NCBI RefSeq assembly: GCF_014287895.1
Contig: NZ_JACOPP010000015.1
Location: 1 to 64,000, forward strand
Length of the DNA: 64,000 bases
From: Lawsonibacter hominis
GTDB lineage: Bacteria > Bacillota > Clostridia > Oscillospirales > Oscillospiraceae
Reading direction: 5' to 3'
Shown: positions 49,272-60,405 of the stretch, piece by piece
How positions within the stretch are numbered: the first letter of the stretch is position 1
How the letters are laid out: the number at the start of each line of letters is the position of its first letter
Program-made: the position numbers and the translations under genes
Notes under the pieces: model-generated
The model's input: the letters and a program-made list of their open reading frames with translations, nothing else
What the model was told of the DNA's origin: nothing
Database searches by the model: none

Positions 49272-51341
49272 ATGAAATATAAGCAATGGAACCGGACACA
49301 CTGTGACAGCGAGGCGCGCGCCGCCCTGGAGCGGGCGGGCATCCCCCCTTTGGCGGCCCTGGCTCTGTGCGCCAGGGGTCAGGACACTCCGGAAAAGGCC
49401 CGAGCCTTTCTGGCCTGCGGGCAGGAACTGCTCCACGACCCTCTGCTGATGCTGGACATGGACAAGGCCGCCGGGCGCCTGCGTCTGGCGCTGGAGCGGG
49501 ACGAGCGCATCGCCGTCTACGGGGACTATGACGTGGACGGGATCACCGCCACCTGCCTGCTCACCGATTTTCTCCGCAGCGAGGGCGCGGCGGTGATTTC
49601 CTACATCCCCGACCGGATGGAGGAGGGCTACGGCCTGAACCGGGACGCAGTGAATACCCTGCACCGGCAGGGCGTTTCCCTTATCGTCACGGTGGACTGC
49701 GGCATCACCGCCGTGGACGAGGCGGAGTACGCCCAACGCCTGGGGGTGGACGTGGTGGTCACCGACCACCACGAGTGCAAGGACACGCTGCCCCGCTGCA
49801 CGGCGGTGGTGGACCCCCACCGTCCCGGCTGTCCCTATCCCTTCAAGTACCTGGCCGGCGTTGGGGTGGCGCTCAAGCTGGTGCTGGCCCTGGGCGGCCC
49901 AGCCCGGCGGGCGGCGCTGCTGGCGGAGTATGCGGATCTGGCCGCCATCGGCACCGTGGCCGACGTGATGAACGTCACCGGAGAAAACCGCTGCCTGGTG
50001 CGCCTGGGCCTGGAGGCCCTGCAGCACACCAGGCGTCCCGGCCTGCGCTCCCTGCTCCACGAGGCCGGACTGGAGGAAAAGTCCATCAGCTCCATGTCCG
50101 TGGGCTACGTGCTCGCCCCCCGCATCAACGCCTCCGGGCGGATGGGCTGCGCGAGCCTGGCGGGCGAGCTGCTGCTCACCGAAGACCCGGGTCGGGCCGC
50201 TCTTCTGGCTGCGCAGCTGTGCCAGCTCAATCGGGAGCGCCAGGCCATCGAGGCCGCCATCTATGCCGAATGCGTCGCCCGGGTGGAGGCCCTGCCCGGC
50301 GAGGAGCGGTACGCGCTGGTGCTCTCCGGCGAGGCGTGGCACCAGGGGGTCGTGGGCATTGTGGCCTCCCGTCTGGCGGAAAAATACTCCTGTCCCACCT
50401 TTATGATCTGCCTGCAGGACGGCCGGGGCAAGGGCTCCTGCCGCTCCTTCGGGGGCTTCAACCTGTTTGCCGCGCTGGAGCACTGCGCCGGCCTGCTGGA
50501 GGGCTTCGGCGGCCACGCCCTGGCGGCGGGCTTTACCATCCGGGAGGAACAGATCCCCGCCTTTGCCGCGTGCATGGCGGAGTATGTACGCCTGCGGACC
50601 GGCGGAGCGGAGATGGTCTCCACGCTGGAGATCGACGCGGAGATCGAGGACGCGGGCGCGCTCACCCTGGATGGGGTGGAGGGTCTGGATCTGCTGGAGC
50701 CCTACGGCGCGGGCAACCCCAAGCCGGTGTTTTCCCTGTCGGGCTGCACCGTCTCCGCCGCCAGCGAGGTGGGCGGCGGACGGCACCTGAAGCTCAAGCT
50801 CGCCTGCGGCGGCAGGAGCTTCGACGCCATCTTTTTTTCCGCCACTCTGGCCCAGGCGGGTCTGTCCTGCGGGGACCGGGTGGACGTGGCCTTTACCCCC
50901 CAGGTCAACGAGTACCGGGGCTGGCGCACCGTGCAGCTGCAGCTGTGCGACCTGCGCCCCGCTCTGACCCGGGCCCAGGCCGAGCGGGCCCTCTATGAGA
51001 AATTTCGCCGGGGGGAGCCGCTCTCCCGCTCGGAGGCCGCCGCCCTGCTGCCCAGCCGGGAGGACTTCGTCTCCCTGTGGCGCTACCTGAAGGGGCACAC
51101 CGCTCACGGCCCGCTGGAGGAGACCGCACCCCGGCTGGCCCGGAACATTGCCCGTGCCTGCGGACAGCGGGAGACGGTGATGCGCACCCTGGTGTGCCTG
51201 GAGGTCTTCGACGAGCGGGGCCTGATCCGTCTGGAGCGCACCACCGACCACCTGCAGATCGGCCTGACGGCTGTGGACGGCAAGGTGGACCTGGAGCAGT
51301 CCGTCATCATGCGCAAGCTGCGCAGCATTCTGGAACCTTAA
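49272..51341 (+). CDS. recJ: Single-stranded-DNA-specific exonuclease RecJ
   Basis: A 689-residue DHH-family nuclease: VYGDYDVDGITATCLLTDFL (motif I), VDCGITAVDEAEYA, VVTDHHECKDTLP (DHH motif), RINASGRMG, and DHHA1 motifs HQGVVGIVASRLAEKY and GFGGHALAAGFTI, with an OB-like C-terminal region. It degrades single-stranded DNA 5' to 3' in recombination and mismatch repair. relA follows 46 bp downstream and is probably co-transcribed, a common order in Firmicutes. Confidence 0.95.
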   Translation: MKYKQWNRTHCDSEARAALERAGIPPLAALALCARGQDTPEKARAFLACGQELLHDPLLMLDMDKAAGRLRLALERDERIAVYGDYDVDGITATCLLTDFLRSEGAAVISYIPDRMEEGYGLNRDAVNTLHRQGVSLIVTVDCGITAVDEAEYAQRLGVDVVVTDHHECKDTLPRCTAVVDPHRPGCPYPFKYLAGVGVALKLVLALGGPARRAALLAEYADLAAIGTVADVMNVTGENRCLVRLGLEALQHTRRPGLRSLLHEAGLEEKSISSMSVGYVLAPRINASGRMGCASLAGELLLTEDPGRAALLAAQLCQLNRERQAIEAAIYAECVARVEALPGEERYALVLSGEAWHQGVVGIVASRLAEKYSCPTFMICLQDGRGKGSCRSFGGFNLFAALEHCAGLLEGFGGHALAAGFTIREEQIPAFAACMAEYVRLRTGGAEMVSTLEIDAEIEDAGALTLDGVEGLDLLEPYGAGNPKPVFSLSGCTVSAASEVGGGRHLKLKLACGGRSFDAIFFSATLAQAGLSCGDRVDVAFTPQVNEYRGWRTVQLQLCDLRPALTRAQAERALYEKFRRGEPLSRSEAAALLPSREDFVSLWRYLKGHTAHGPLEETAPRLARNIARACGQRETVMRTLVCLEVFDERGLIRLERTTDHLQIGLTAVDGKVDLEQSVIMRKLRSILEP

Positions 51342-51387
51342 CGCGTCCCGCGCGTCTGCGCAACGCGTTCGCCGGAGGTGGCCTGTT

Positions 51388-53613
<2,226 letters not shown>

Positions 53614-53741
53614 CCGACCGGAAGCGCACGCTGCGCCCGCCGCGCGGCAGAACGCCCGCCGCCTCCCCCTGGGCGCCGTACGGTTTTCCAGCGGCGCGGG
53701 AGACGATTTCAGAGCGAAATTCCTACTAAGGAGATCGGAAC

Positions 53742-53954
53742 ATGACTACAATAGAGAGAAAGCCGGAGGGGCAGCGCCTGGAGCGCCTGATCTCCGACTG
53801 CTTTTCCGGCGGCGAGATCTGCCGCCGGGAGCTGCGGCTCCAGGAAGGGGAGGCCCAGGCGCTGGAGCAGGCCTACCCCGCCAGCCGGGTGCGCCCCATG
53901 GGCGGCAGCTGGTATGAAATCACCTTTCAGGGGGCATTCCAACATGGCAACTGA
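53742..53954 (+). CDS. Small unknown protein (70 aa) ahead of the ATP-grasp gene
   Basis: A 70-residue, soluble, charged protein: GQRLERLISDCFSGGEICRR, then ALEQAYPASRVRPMGGSWYE and ITFQGAFQHGN. CTAAGGAGATCGGAAC is an excellent ribosome site. Its last codons overlap the start of the ATP-grasp gene by 11 bp, implying translational coupling with the peptidoglycan-type cassette. I do not recognise its family. Confidence 0.75.
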   Translation: MTTIERKPEGQRLERLISDCFSGGEICRRELRLQEGEAQALEQAYPASRVRPMGGSWYEITFQGAFQHGN

Positions 53955-55152
53955 ATTCATCCCCGTGCTGCTCGGCTCCGATATCAACGCCTACAGCATG
54001 GCCCGCGCCTTCCACGAGGCCTACGGCATCCAAAGCGTGGTATACGGCATGTACCCGGCCAGCGTCTGCGCCGGCAGCACCATCATCGACTACCGGGTGC
54101 GCGCGCACAACGACCGGGCGGACACGGTGCTGGAGAACGTCACCGAGGTGGCCGGGGCGCACCCGGACAAAACCATTCTGGTGCTGGGCTGCGGGGATAA
54201 CTACCTCAACGCCATCTCCGCCAACCTGCCCCGCTTTCCGGGCAACGTCGTGGCGCCCTATGTGCCGCTGGACCTGCTGGAGACGCTCATCCACAAGGAG
54301 CGCTTTTATCAGCTCTGCGAGCAGTACGGCATCGATTATCCCGACACCGTGGTCTATCACAAGGGCATGGGTCACGACTTCACCCTGCCCTTCGACGGCC
54401 CCTTTGTAGTCAAGCCCGCCGAGTCGGACACCTACTGGAAGCATCCCTTCCCCACCCAGAAGAAGGCCTACGTGCTCCAGACCCGCGCGGAGGTGGATCA
54501 GGTCATCGACGACATCTACGGGGCGGGGTATGAGGATTCCCTGATCCTCCAGGACTTTATCCCCGGAGACGACAGCTTTATGCGGGTGGTCACCAACTAC
54601 TCCGGCGCGGACGGCAAGGTCCGCCTGATGTGCGTGGGCCATGTGCTGCTGGAGGAGCATACCGACCATGCCATCGGCAACCACGCCGTCATCATCACCG
54701 AGCGCTCGCCGGAGCTGTGTGAAAAGCTGCGGGCGTTCCTGGAGGCGATCCGCTTTACCGGCTTCTCCAACTTCGATATCAAGTACGACCAGCGGGACGG
54801 AAAATTCAAGGCCTTTGAGATCAACTGCCGCCAGGGCCGCAGCAACTATTACGTCACCGGCGCGGGGTACAACCTGGCCAGGTACCTGGTGGAGGACCGC
54901 ATTGAGCACACCAGCGCGCCCCTGACGGTAGTGGAAAACCGCCATCTCTGGTGGGTCATTCCCAAGGCGGTGGCCTACGACTACGTGAACCCGGCTTACC
55001 ACGGGGAGATGCGCAGCCTGGATCAGGCGGGCGCCTCCGTCAATCCGCTGTTCTATCCTGCCGACCGGGGCTTCTTCCATAAGCTGCGCATCCTCAAGGG
55101 GCAGCGCCGCTATGTGGGCTGGTACGCCTCCAGTATGGAGAAGGCGAAATGA
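53944..55152 (+). CDS. ATP-grasp carboxylate-amine ligase, D-aspartate-ligase-like
   Basis: A 402-residue ATP-grasp enzyme. The N-terminus (FIPVLLGSDINAYSMARAFH) resembles the D-aspartate ligase family; the ATP-grasp fold follows with GPFVVKPAESDTYWKHPFP, LILQDFIPGDDSFMRVVTNY, and FKAFEINCRQGRSNYYVTGA supplying the metal Glu/Asn. In Enterococcus faecium and Lactococcus lactis such a ligase couples D-Asp to the lysine side chain of peptidoglycan precursors. The next gene is an Asp/Glu racemase and the one after a MurE-like ligase, which fits that role; the substrate is still inference. Confidence 0.85.
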   Translation: MATEFIPVLLGSDINAYSMARAFHEAYGIQSVVYGMYPASVCAGSTIIDYRVRAHNDRADTVLENVTEVAGAHPDKTILVLGCGDNYLNAISANLPRFPGNVVAPYVPLDLLETLIHKERFYQLCEQYGIDYPDTVVYHKGMGHDFTLPFDGPFVVKPAESDTYWKHPFPTQKKAYVLQTRAEVDQVIDDIYGAGYEDSLILQDFIPGDDSFMRVVTNYSGADGKVRLMCVGHVLLEEHTDHAIGNHAVIITERSPELCEKLRAFLEAIRFTGFSNFDIKYDQRDGKFKAFEINCRQGRSNYYVTGAGYNLARYLVEDRIEHTSAPLTVVENRHLWWVIPKAVAYDYVNPAYHGEMRSLDQAGASVNPLFYPADRGFFHKLRILKGQRRYVGWYASSMEKAK

Positions 55153-55853
55153 GCGAACAGCGCCTTGGCATTTTAGGCGGCATGGGACCCCAGGCCACCC
55201 AGGATTTTTACCAGCGCATCCTGGACCGCACCGACGCCGCCTGCGACCAGGAACACCTGCCCACCCTGATCCTCAGCGACACCGGTATGCCCGATCGCAC
55301 CACCGCCATCCTGGGCGGGGATGCGGAGGGCTGCTATCAGCGGCTTTTGGCCGACGCCCGTCTGCTGGAGCGCAGCGGCTGCACCGTGCTGGCCATCCCC
55401 TGCAACACCTCCCATTTTTTTGCCGACCGGCTCCAGAAGGAGCTGGAGGCGCCCCTGATCCACATGCCCCGGGAGACCGTGGCCGTACTGGCCCGGTCGG
55501 GGAAGCGGAAGGTGGGCGTCCTGGCCACCGACGGCACCGTGCAGACCGGGGTCTATCAGAAGGAATGCGCCGCGCAGGGCATCCTCGCCGTCGCTCCCCC
55601 GCCCGAGGTGCAGAAGCTGGTCATGGGCATCATCTACGATGAGATCAAGCGGGGCGAGAAGGGCAGCCGGGAGAAATTTGCCGTCATCGACCGCTGGCTG
55701 CGCGGCGCCGGGTGCGACAGTGCCATCCTCGCCTGCACGGAGCTGTCCGTCTACCGCACCTATCACAGCCTGCCCGATTATTATCTGGACGCCATGGACG
55801 TGCTGGCCGAGCGGTGCATCACCGCCTGCGGCTATAAATTGCGCATGGTATAG
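55149..55853 (+). CDS. Aspartate/glutamate racemase family protein
   Basis: A 234-residue PLP-independent racemase: LGILGGMGPQATQDFYQRIL at the N-terminus, the two catalytic cysteines in AIPCNTSHFF and LACTELSVY, and YDEIKRGEKG between. The MGPxAT start favours aspartate racemase (RacD-like) over MurI, so it would make D-Asp for the ligase encoded just before it. The start overlaps the ligase stop (ATGA), a sign of coupling. Confidence 0.9.
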   Translation: MSEQRLGILGGMGPQATQDFYQRILDRTDAACDQEHLPTLILSDTGMPDRTTAILGGDAEGCYQRLLADARLLERSGCTVLAIPCNTSHFFADRLQKELEAPLIHMPRETVAVLARSGKRKVGVLATDGTVQTGVYQKECAAQGILAVAPPPEVQKLVMGIIYDEIKRGEKGSREKFAVIDRWLRGAGCDSAILACTELSVYRTYHSLPDYYLDAMDVLAERCITACGYKLRMV

Positions 55854-55909
55854 GCGCTGCGGCGCCCTCCCCGCCCATGCGATCATTCTTTCAACTGGTG
55901 GTGACGTAC

Positions 55910-57430
55910 ATGATGGACCGGCCCCGTCTGCCGCTCGGCGGCTATTATCAGCTGCTCCAGCGCCGCGGCCTGCTCTGCGGCGATTCCCCCCTGGCCGCCG
56001 ACCTGACCCGCCCCGTGGCTCTGGTGTCCTGCGACTCCAAGCGGGTCATCCCCGGCACGCTCTTTCTCTGCAAGGGCGCGCGATTCAAAGCGGAATACCT
56101 CCGCTCCGCGCTGGAGCAGGGGGCGTTCGCCTACGTCAGCCAAACCCCCTATCCGGACGTTCCCCTGCCCTGCATCCAGGTCACGGACATCCGGCAGGCC
56201 ATGGGGCTGCTGGCCGACGCCGCCTACGGCCATCCCTCCGGACAGCTGCGCATCACCGGCATTACCGGTACCAAGGGCAAAACCACCACGGCCTATTACC
56301 TCAAGTCCATTTTGGATATTTGGCTGGAGGGCCAGGGCCGCCGGGCCAGCGCCCTGCTGTCCACCATCGTCACCGACGACGGCGTAGAGCGCCGTCCCGC
56401 CAAGCTCACCACGCCGGAACCGCTGGACCTGCAGCGCCACCTGTGGAACGCCGCCTCGGCGGAGGCGGACTATTTGACCATGGAGGTGTCCAGCCAGGCG
56501 CTGAAATACGGCCGGGTCATCGGTGTGGAGCTGGCCTGCGCGGTCTTCCTCAATATCGGGGAGGACCACATCTCCCCGGTGGAGCACCCTGATCTGGAGG
56601 ATTATCTGAATTCCAAGCTGCTCATTTTCCGGCAGGCCGCCGCCGCCTGCGTGAATCTGGACAGCGACAAGGCCGACCGCATCTGGGCGGCCGCCCGGGC
56701 CTGCCCCAGCGTGATCACCTTCTCGCGGAAGTTTCCCTCCGCCGACGTGTACGCCGACCAGATCCGCAAGCAGGGCGGGCGCATCGTCTTCCGCGTGCGC
56801 ACCCCCTCTTATGAGCGGGAGCTGGCCATCTCCACGCCGGGGCTGTTCAACGTGGACAACGCCCTGGCCGCCGTGGCGGCGTGCCAGGTCTACGGCGTCC
56901 CGGAGGACGCGGTGGCCGGGGGACTGCTGCGCGCCTTCGTGCCCGGGCGCATGGAGCATTACCAGAGCGCCGACGGGGCCATCTCCGTCATCGTAGACTA
57001 CTCCCACAACGGCATGAGCCTGCGCAACGCCCTCTCCTCCGTGCGCCAGGAATACCCCGGCCGGGAGCTGACGGTGCTCTTCGGCTGCACCGGCGGCAAG
57101 GGCATCGACCGCCGGGAGGGGATGGGCAACGCCGCCGGAGAACTGGCCGACCGGGTCATCCTCACCGAGGACGACCCCGGCCCCGAGGCGGTGGAGGCGA
57201 TCTGCGCCGATATCGGGGTGTTTTTACAGCGTCATGGGAAGGCGTACACCGTGGTGCCCAACCGGGAGCAGGCGGTGGAGCAGGCTATCCTGGGCGCCCG
57301 GCGGCCCGCCGTGGTTCTGCTGGCGGGCAAGGGCTGCGAGACCCAGCAAAAGCGCAAAAGCGGCCCCGAGCCCTGCATCCCGGACGGGGAGCTGGCCCGG
57401 CGGACGCTGGAGCGGTACGACGGGCGATGA
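55910..57430 (+). CDS. murE: MurE-like UDP-MurNAc-dipeptide: amino acid ligase (non-DAP type)
   Basis: A 506-residue Mur ligase: N-terminal UDP-binding domain (SCDSKRVIPGTLFLCKGA), P-loop GITGTKGKTTTAYYL, TTPEPLDLQRHLWNAASAEA, TMEVSSQALKYGRV and a C-terminal domain with VIVDYSHNGMSLRNAL. Where DAP-adding enzymes have DNPR, this one reads Asp421-Asp422-Pro423-Gly424, closer to the D(D/N)P(N/A) of L-Lys-adding MurE. It may add L-Lys, or another amino acid, to the stem peptide. Start codon choice (55910, 55913 or 55877) is uncertain. It may be a paralogue of a main murE elsewhere. Confidence 0.85.
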   Translation: MMDRPRLPLGGYYQLLQRRGLLCGDSPLAADLTRPVALVSCDSKRVIPGTLFLCKGARFKAEYLRSALEQGAFAYVSQTPYPDVPLPCIQVTDIRQAMGLLADAAYGHPSGQLRITGITGTKGKTTTAYYLKSILDIWLEGQGRRASALLSTIVTDDGVERRPAKLTTPEPLDLQRHLWNAASAEADYLTMEVSSQALKYGRVIGVELACAVFLNIGEDHISPVEHPDLEDYLNSKLLIFRQAAAACVNLDSDKADRIWAAARACPSVITFSRKFPSADVYADQIRKQGGRIVFRVRTPSYERELAISTPGLFNVDNALAAVAACQVYGVPEDAVAGGLLRAFVPGRMEHYQSADGAISVIVDYSHNGMSLRNALSSVRQEYPGRELTVLFGCTGGKGIDRREGMGNAAGELADRVILTEDDPGPEAVEAICADIGVFLQRHGKAYTVVPNREQAVEQAILGARRPAVVLLAGKGCETQQKRKSGPEPCIPDGELARRTLERYDGR

Positions 57431-58254
57431 CCGCTCTGGACCAGGCCTTTCGCGCCGCCGGAGCCGCCGCCTGGGGCGGCGTGGCCTATGACCGCCTTAC
57501 TCCGGAAATGACCCGGGAGGATCAGGAAAAGGTCCGCGCCCAATGTCCCCAGCCCAGGACGGTGCTGGTGGCCGCGTTCCCCTATTACGCCGGAGACCGG
57601 CCCGGTAATCTGTCTCTGTATGCCCGGGGGGAGGATTATCACCGCGCCCTCGCCCGCAGGCTGAATACGGTTTGTGATTTTTTATCTCGCCAATACCCGA
57701 TGGAATCCTTTCTGCCCGCCGCCGACAACTCCCCCCTGCCGGAGCGGGAGGCCGCCCGGCTGGCCGGGCTGGGCAAGGTGGGCCGCCACGGGCTGCTTAT
57801 CCTGCCCCCTTACGGCTCCTTCCTGTTTTTGGGGACCATCCTCACCGGCGCTGCGCTGGCGCTGCCGGAGCGGGAGGCCGCGCCCGCCTGCGAGGACTGC
57901 GGCCGCTGCGCCGCCGCCTGCCCGGTGGGCGCGCTGGGACCCGGCGGCGCAGACCGGGAGCGCTGTCTCTCTCAGCTGACCCAGCAGAAGCGCCTGACGG
58001 ACGAGGAGGCGGCCCTGGTGGCCGCGCACCCCTATGTCTGGGGCTGCGATTTGTGCCAGCGCGCCTGTCCATACAATCACCACGCCGCCCGATCGCCCCT
58101 GCCGGAGTTCCGGGAGGATCTGATCGACCGTCTCACCCCCGCTGATCTGGACGGCCTGAGCAACCGGAGCTTCCAGTCCAAATACGGCACGCGGGCCTTC
58201 GCCTGGCGGGGCCCGGGCCCGCTGCGGCGCAACCTGGAGCTGCAGCAGGAATAA
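57427..58254 (+). CDS. queG: Epoxyqueuosine reductase QueG-like iron-sulfur protein
   Basis: A 275-residue protein with a DUF1730-like N-terminal region (VLVAAFPYYAGDRPGNLSLY, GKVGRHGLLILPPYGSFLFL) and two 4Fe-4S clusters (CEDCGRCAAACPVGAL and CDLCQRACPYN). This is the QueG layout, which reduces epoxyqueuosine in tRNA using cobalamin, but it lacks the C-terminal HEAT repeats and is short. Its ATG overlaps the MurE-like stop (ATGA). A role linked to the wall cassette is not implied. Confidence 0.8.
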   Translation: MTALDQAFRAAGAAAWGGVAYDRLTPEMTREDQEKVRAQCPQPRTVLVAAFPYYAGDRPGNLSLYARGEDYHRALARRLNTVCDFLSRQYPMESFLPAADNSPLPEREAARLAGLGKVGRHGLLILPPYGSFLFLGTILTGAALALPEREAAPACEDCGRCAAACPVGALGPGGADRERCLSQLTQQKRLTDEEAALVAAHPYVWGCDLCQRACPYNHHAARSPLPEFREDLIDRLTPADLDGLSNRSFQSKYGTRAFAWRGPGPLRRNLELQQE

Positions 58255-58311
58255 AACCGCCGTTTCAGGCCCAAACTATCGGTATCGTTTGGACAGAAAG
58301 GCGGTTTTTCC

Positions 58312-58746
58312 ATGCAAGTACGCGATCTGATGAACCCCAGCGTGGTCTCCATCACACCCGGCGAGTCGGCTTCCCTGGCCGCGCGGCTGCTGTCCCGGCA
58401 TAATCTGGGCTCCCTGCCCGTCTGCGGGGAGGACGGCGGCCTGCGCGGCATCGTCACCGACCGGGATATCGTCCTGCGCTGCGTGGCGGCGGAGGAGGAC
58501 CCGGCCCAGACCCCCGTCAAGGACATCATGAGCCGCAACTGCGCAGTGGTCTCCCCCGACGACGACGCAAGGGAGGCCACCCGGCTCATGGCCGCCCGAC
58601 AGGTGCGCCGGCTGCCGGTGCTGGAGGACGGCAGAGTGGTGGGCATGGTCTCCCTGGGGGACCTGGCCCGCAGCCACCGCTGCGACATGGAGGCCAGCAA
58701 GGCCCTGTCTGAAATTTCAGAGAACGTAAAAAAAGTCTACCCCTGA
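58312..58746 (+). CDS. Tandem CBS domain protein
   Basis: A 144-residue protein consisting of two CBS domains (VRDLMNPSVVSITPGESASL, GSLPVCGEDGGLRGIVTDRD; VKDIMSRNCAVVSPDDDARE, RRLPVLEDGRVVGMVSLGDL) and a short tail. Such Bateman modules bind adenine nucleotides and regulate partner proteins; no partner is evident here. GGACAGAAAGG lies upstream. It is followed by a convergent terminator. Confidence 0.9.
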   Translation: MQVRDLMNPSVVSITPGESASLAARLLSRHNLGSLPVCGEDGGLRGIVTDRDIVLRCVAAEEDPAQTPVKDIMSRNCAVVSPDDDAREATRLMAARQVRRLPVLEDGRVVGMVSLGDLARSHRCDMEASKALSEISENVKKVYP

Positions 58747-58754
58747 CAAAGCCA

Positions 58755-58781
58755 AAGGCCCGCGGCAGTGCCGCGGGCCTT
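58755..58781. terminator. Terminator between CBS and FAD oxidoreductase genes
   Basis: AAGGCCCGCGGCA and its exact complement with a single-base loop (58755-58781); CTTGTCTGTT follows on the plus strand and CTTTGGCTTTG on the minus. Confidence 0.7.
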
Positions 58782-58786
58782 GTCTG

Positions 58787-60190
58787 TTATCCCTGCTCGG
58801 ACAACCTCCGGGCAATGACCCGGGCTACCTTGACGCCGGAGGCGCCGGCCTGGGCCAGCCCGCGGGTGACCCCCGCTCCGTCCCCTGCGGCAAAGAAGCC
58901 GGGCAGAGCGGTCTCCAGCTCCCCGGACAGGGCCAGGCGGGCAGAGTAGAATTTGACCTCCGCGCCGTAGAGCAGCGTATCGTAATTGGCCGTGCCGGGG
59001 GCCAGCTTGTCCAGCTGATAGATCATCTCGATGATATCGTCCAGCTGCCGCTTGGGCAGGGCCAGGGACAAATCCCCCGGCACTGCGGCGGTAAGGGTGG
59101 GACGTACAAACGACTTGCTCATGCGGTGCTCGTTGGTGCGGATACCGCTGACCAGGTCCCCGAAGCGCTGCACCAGCACGCCGCCGGCCAGCATGTTGGA
59201 CAAAGAGGCGATATGCTTGCCGTAGCGGTAGGGCTCGTTGAAGGGCTGGGTAAAGCGGTTGGATACCAGCAGAGCAAAATTGGTGTTTTCGCTCTGCAGG
59301 GCAGGGTCGGAGTAGGAGTGGCCGTTGACGGTGTTGATGCCCTCCACGTTCTCGGCCACCACATGGCCGTAGGGGTTCATGCAGAAGGTGCGCACCTGGT
59401 CGCCGTACTGCTTGGTGCGGTAGACCAGCTTGGACTCATACACCACGTCGGTGATGTGCTCGAAGACCTTTGCGGGCAGCTCCACCCGCACGCCGATGTC
59501 CACCTGGTTGTTGATCAGCTCCAGACCCAGGCCCTTGCACTGGTTGGAGAACCACTCCGCCCCGGAGCGTCCGGGCGCGGCGATGAGCCAGCGGCAGTCC
59601 ACCGGCTCCCCCCGATCGGTGCCCAGACGGTAGCCCTCCGTCCCCAGGACCTCGATAGAGGCCACGCTGGTGCGGAAGCGGTACTCCACGTGCTCCCGCA
59701 CGGTCTCGTAGATGCTCTGGAGGATCTTCAGGTTGTTCTCCGTGCCCAGGTGCTTGCACCGGGCCTGGAGCAGGTGCAGGTCAAACTCCAGCGCTTTTTT
59801 CTCCAGGGCGCGGGCGGCGGGGGTATCGGTGGAAAAAACCTGGTCGGTCGCGCCGTGGCGCACGTTGATGGAATCCACATAGTCGATCAGATCCATGACC
59901 TCTTTGGCGTCCATAAAATCGGTGAGCCAGCCGCCGAACGCGGTGGTGAAATTATATTTCCCGTCGGAGAAAGCCCCCGCCCCGCCGAAGCCGCACATGG
60001 TATCGCAGATCTTGCAGTGGATGCACTCCTTCACCTTGCCTGCCACGATGGGGCAGCTGCGGGTATAGATATCGGAGCCCTGATCCAGGGTGACCACTTT
60101 CAGGGAGGGGCACAGGCGCATCAGCTCATAGCCCGCGAAGATCCCGGCCTCACCGCAGCCGATGATGGCGACGTCATAGCGTGTACTCAT
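58787..60190 (-). CDS. NAD(P)/FAD-dependent oxidoreductase with N-terminal Cys motif
   Basis: A 467-residue flavoprotein: an N-terminal FAD/NAD-binding motif (YDVAIIGCGEAGIFAGYELM), then CPIVAGKVKECIHCKICDTM with five cysteines that could hold an Fe-S cluster, then the COG2509-type core (CGFGGAGAFSDGKYNFTTAF, LIAAPGRSGAEWF) and a C-terminal FFAAGDGAGVTRGLAQAGAS. Homologues are uncharacterised FAD-dependent dehydrogenases. A TATAAT on the minus strand lies about 50 bp upstream. It stands alone between terminators. Confidence 0.82.
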   Translation of the reverse strand: MSTRYDVAIIGCGEAGIFAGYELMRLCPSLKVVTLDQGSDIYTRSCPIVAGKVKECIHCKICDTMCGFGGAGAFSDGKYNFTTAFGGWLTDFMDAKEVMDLIDYVDSINVRHGATDQVFSTDTPAARALEKKALEFDLHLLQARCKHLGTENNLKILQSIYETVREHVEYRFRTSVASIEVLGTEGYRLGTDRGEPVDCRWLIAAPGRSGAEWFSNQCKGLGLELINNQVDIGVRVELPAKVFEHITDVVYESKLVYRTKQYGDQVRTFCMNPYGHVVAENVEGINTVNGHSYSDPALQSENTNFALLVSNRFTQPFNEPYRYGKHIASLSNMLAGGVLVQRFGDLVSGIRTNEHRMSKSFVRPTLTAAVPGDLSLALPKRQLDDIIEMIYQLDKLAPGTANYDTLLYGAEVKFYSARLALSGELETALPGFFAAGDGAGVTRGLAQAGASGVKVARVIARRLSEQG

Positions 60191-60405
60191 GTGCGATCTC
60201 TCACTTTACCATAAAATAGGGCCCAAAGATGCCCTATTTATTATACCACAGCTGTCAACCGCTCCATCTGCGCCCCCGCCTGCTCCCGCTGCCCGCCCTG
60301 CGCGCGGGGCGAAAATCGTCCCGTGCGGAGCGGCGGACGCGGCCCTCCCGGCGCAGACGCCCGCGCTGCCGCCCGCTGCTGTTTCTGCCGCCGGAGAACC
60401 CGCCG
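60191..60405. other. Intergenic region, FAD oxidoreductase / spoIID
   Basis: About 215 bp, C-rich. It holds the minus-strand TATAAT (about 60240-60245) for the FAD oxidoreductase gene. No clear terminator for spoIID, small gene or RNA was found. Confidence 0.4.
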
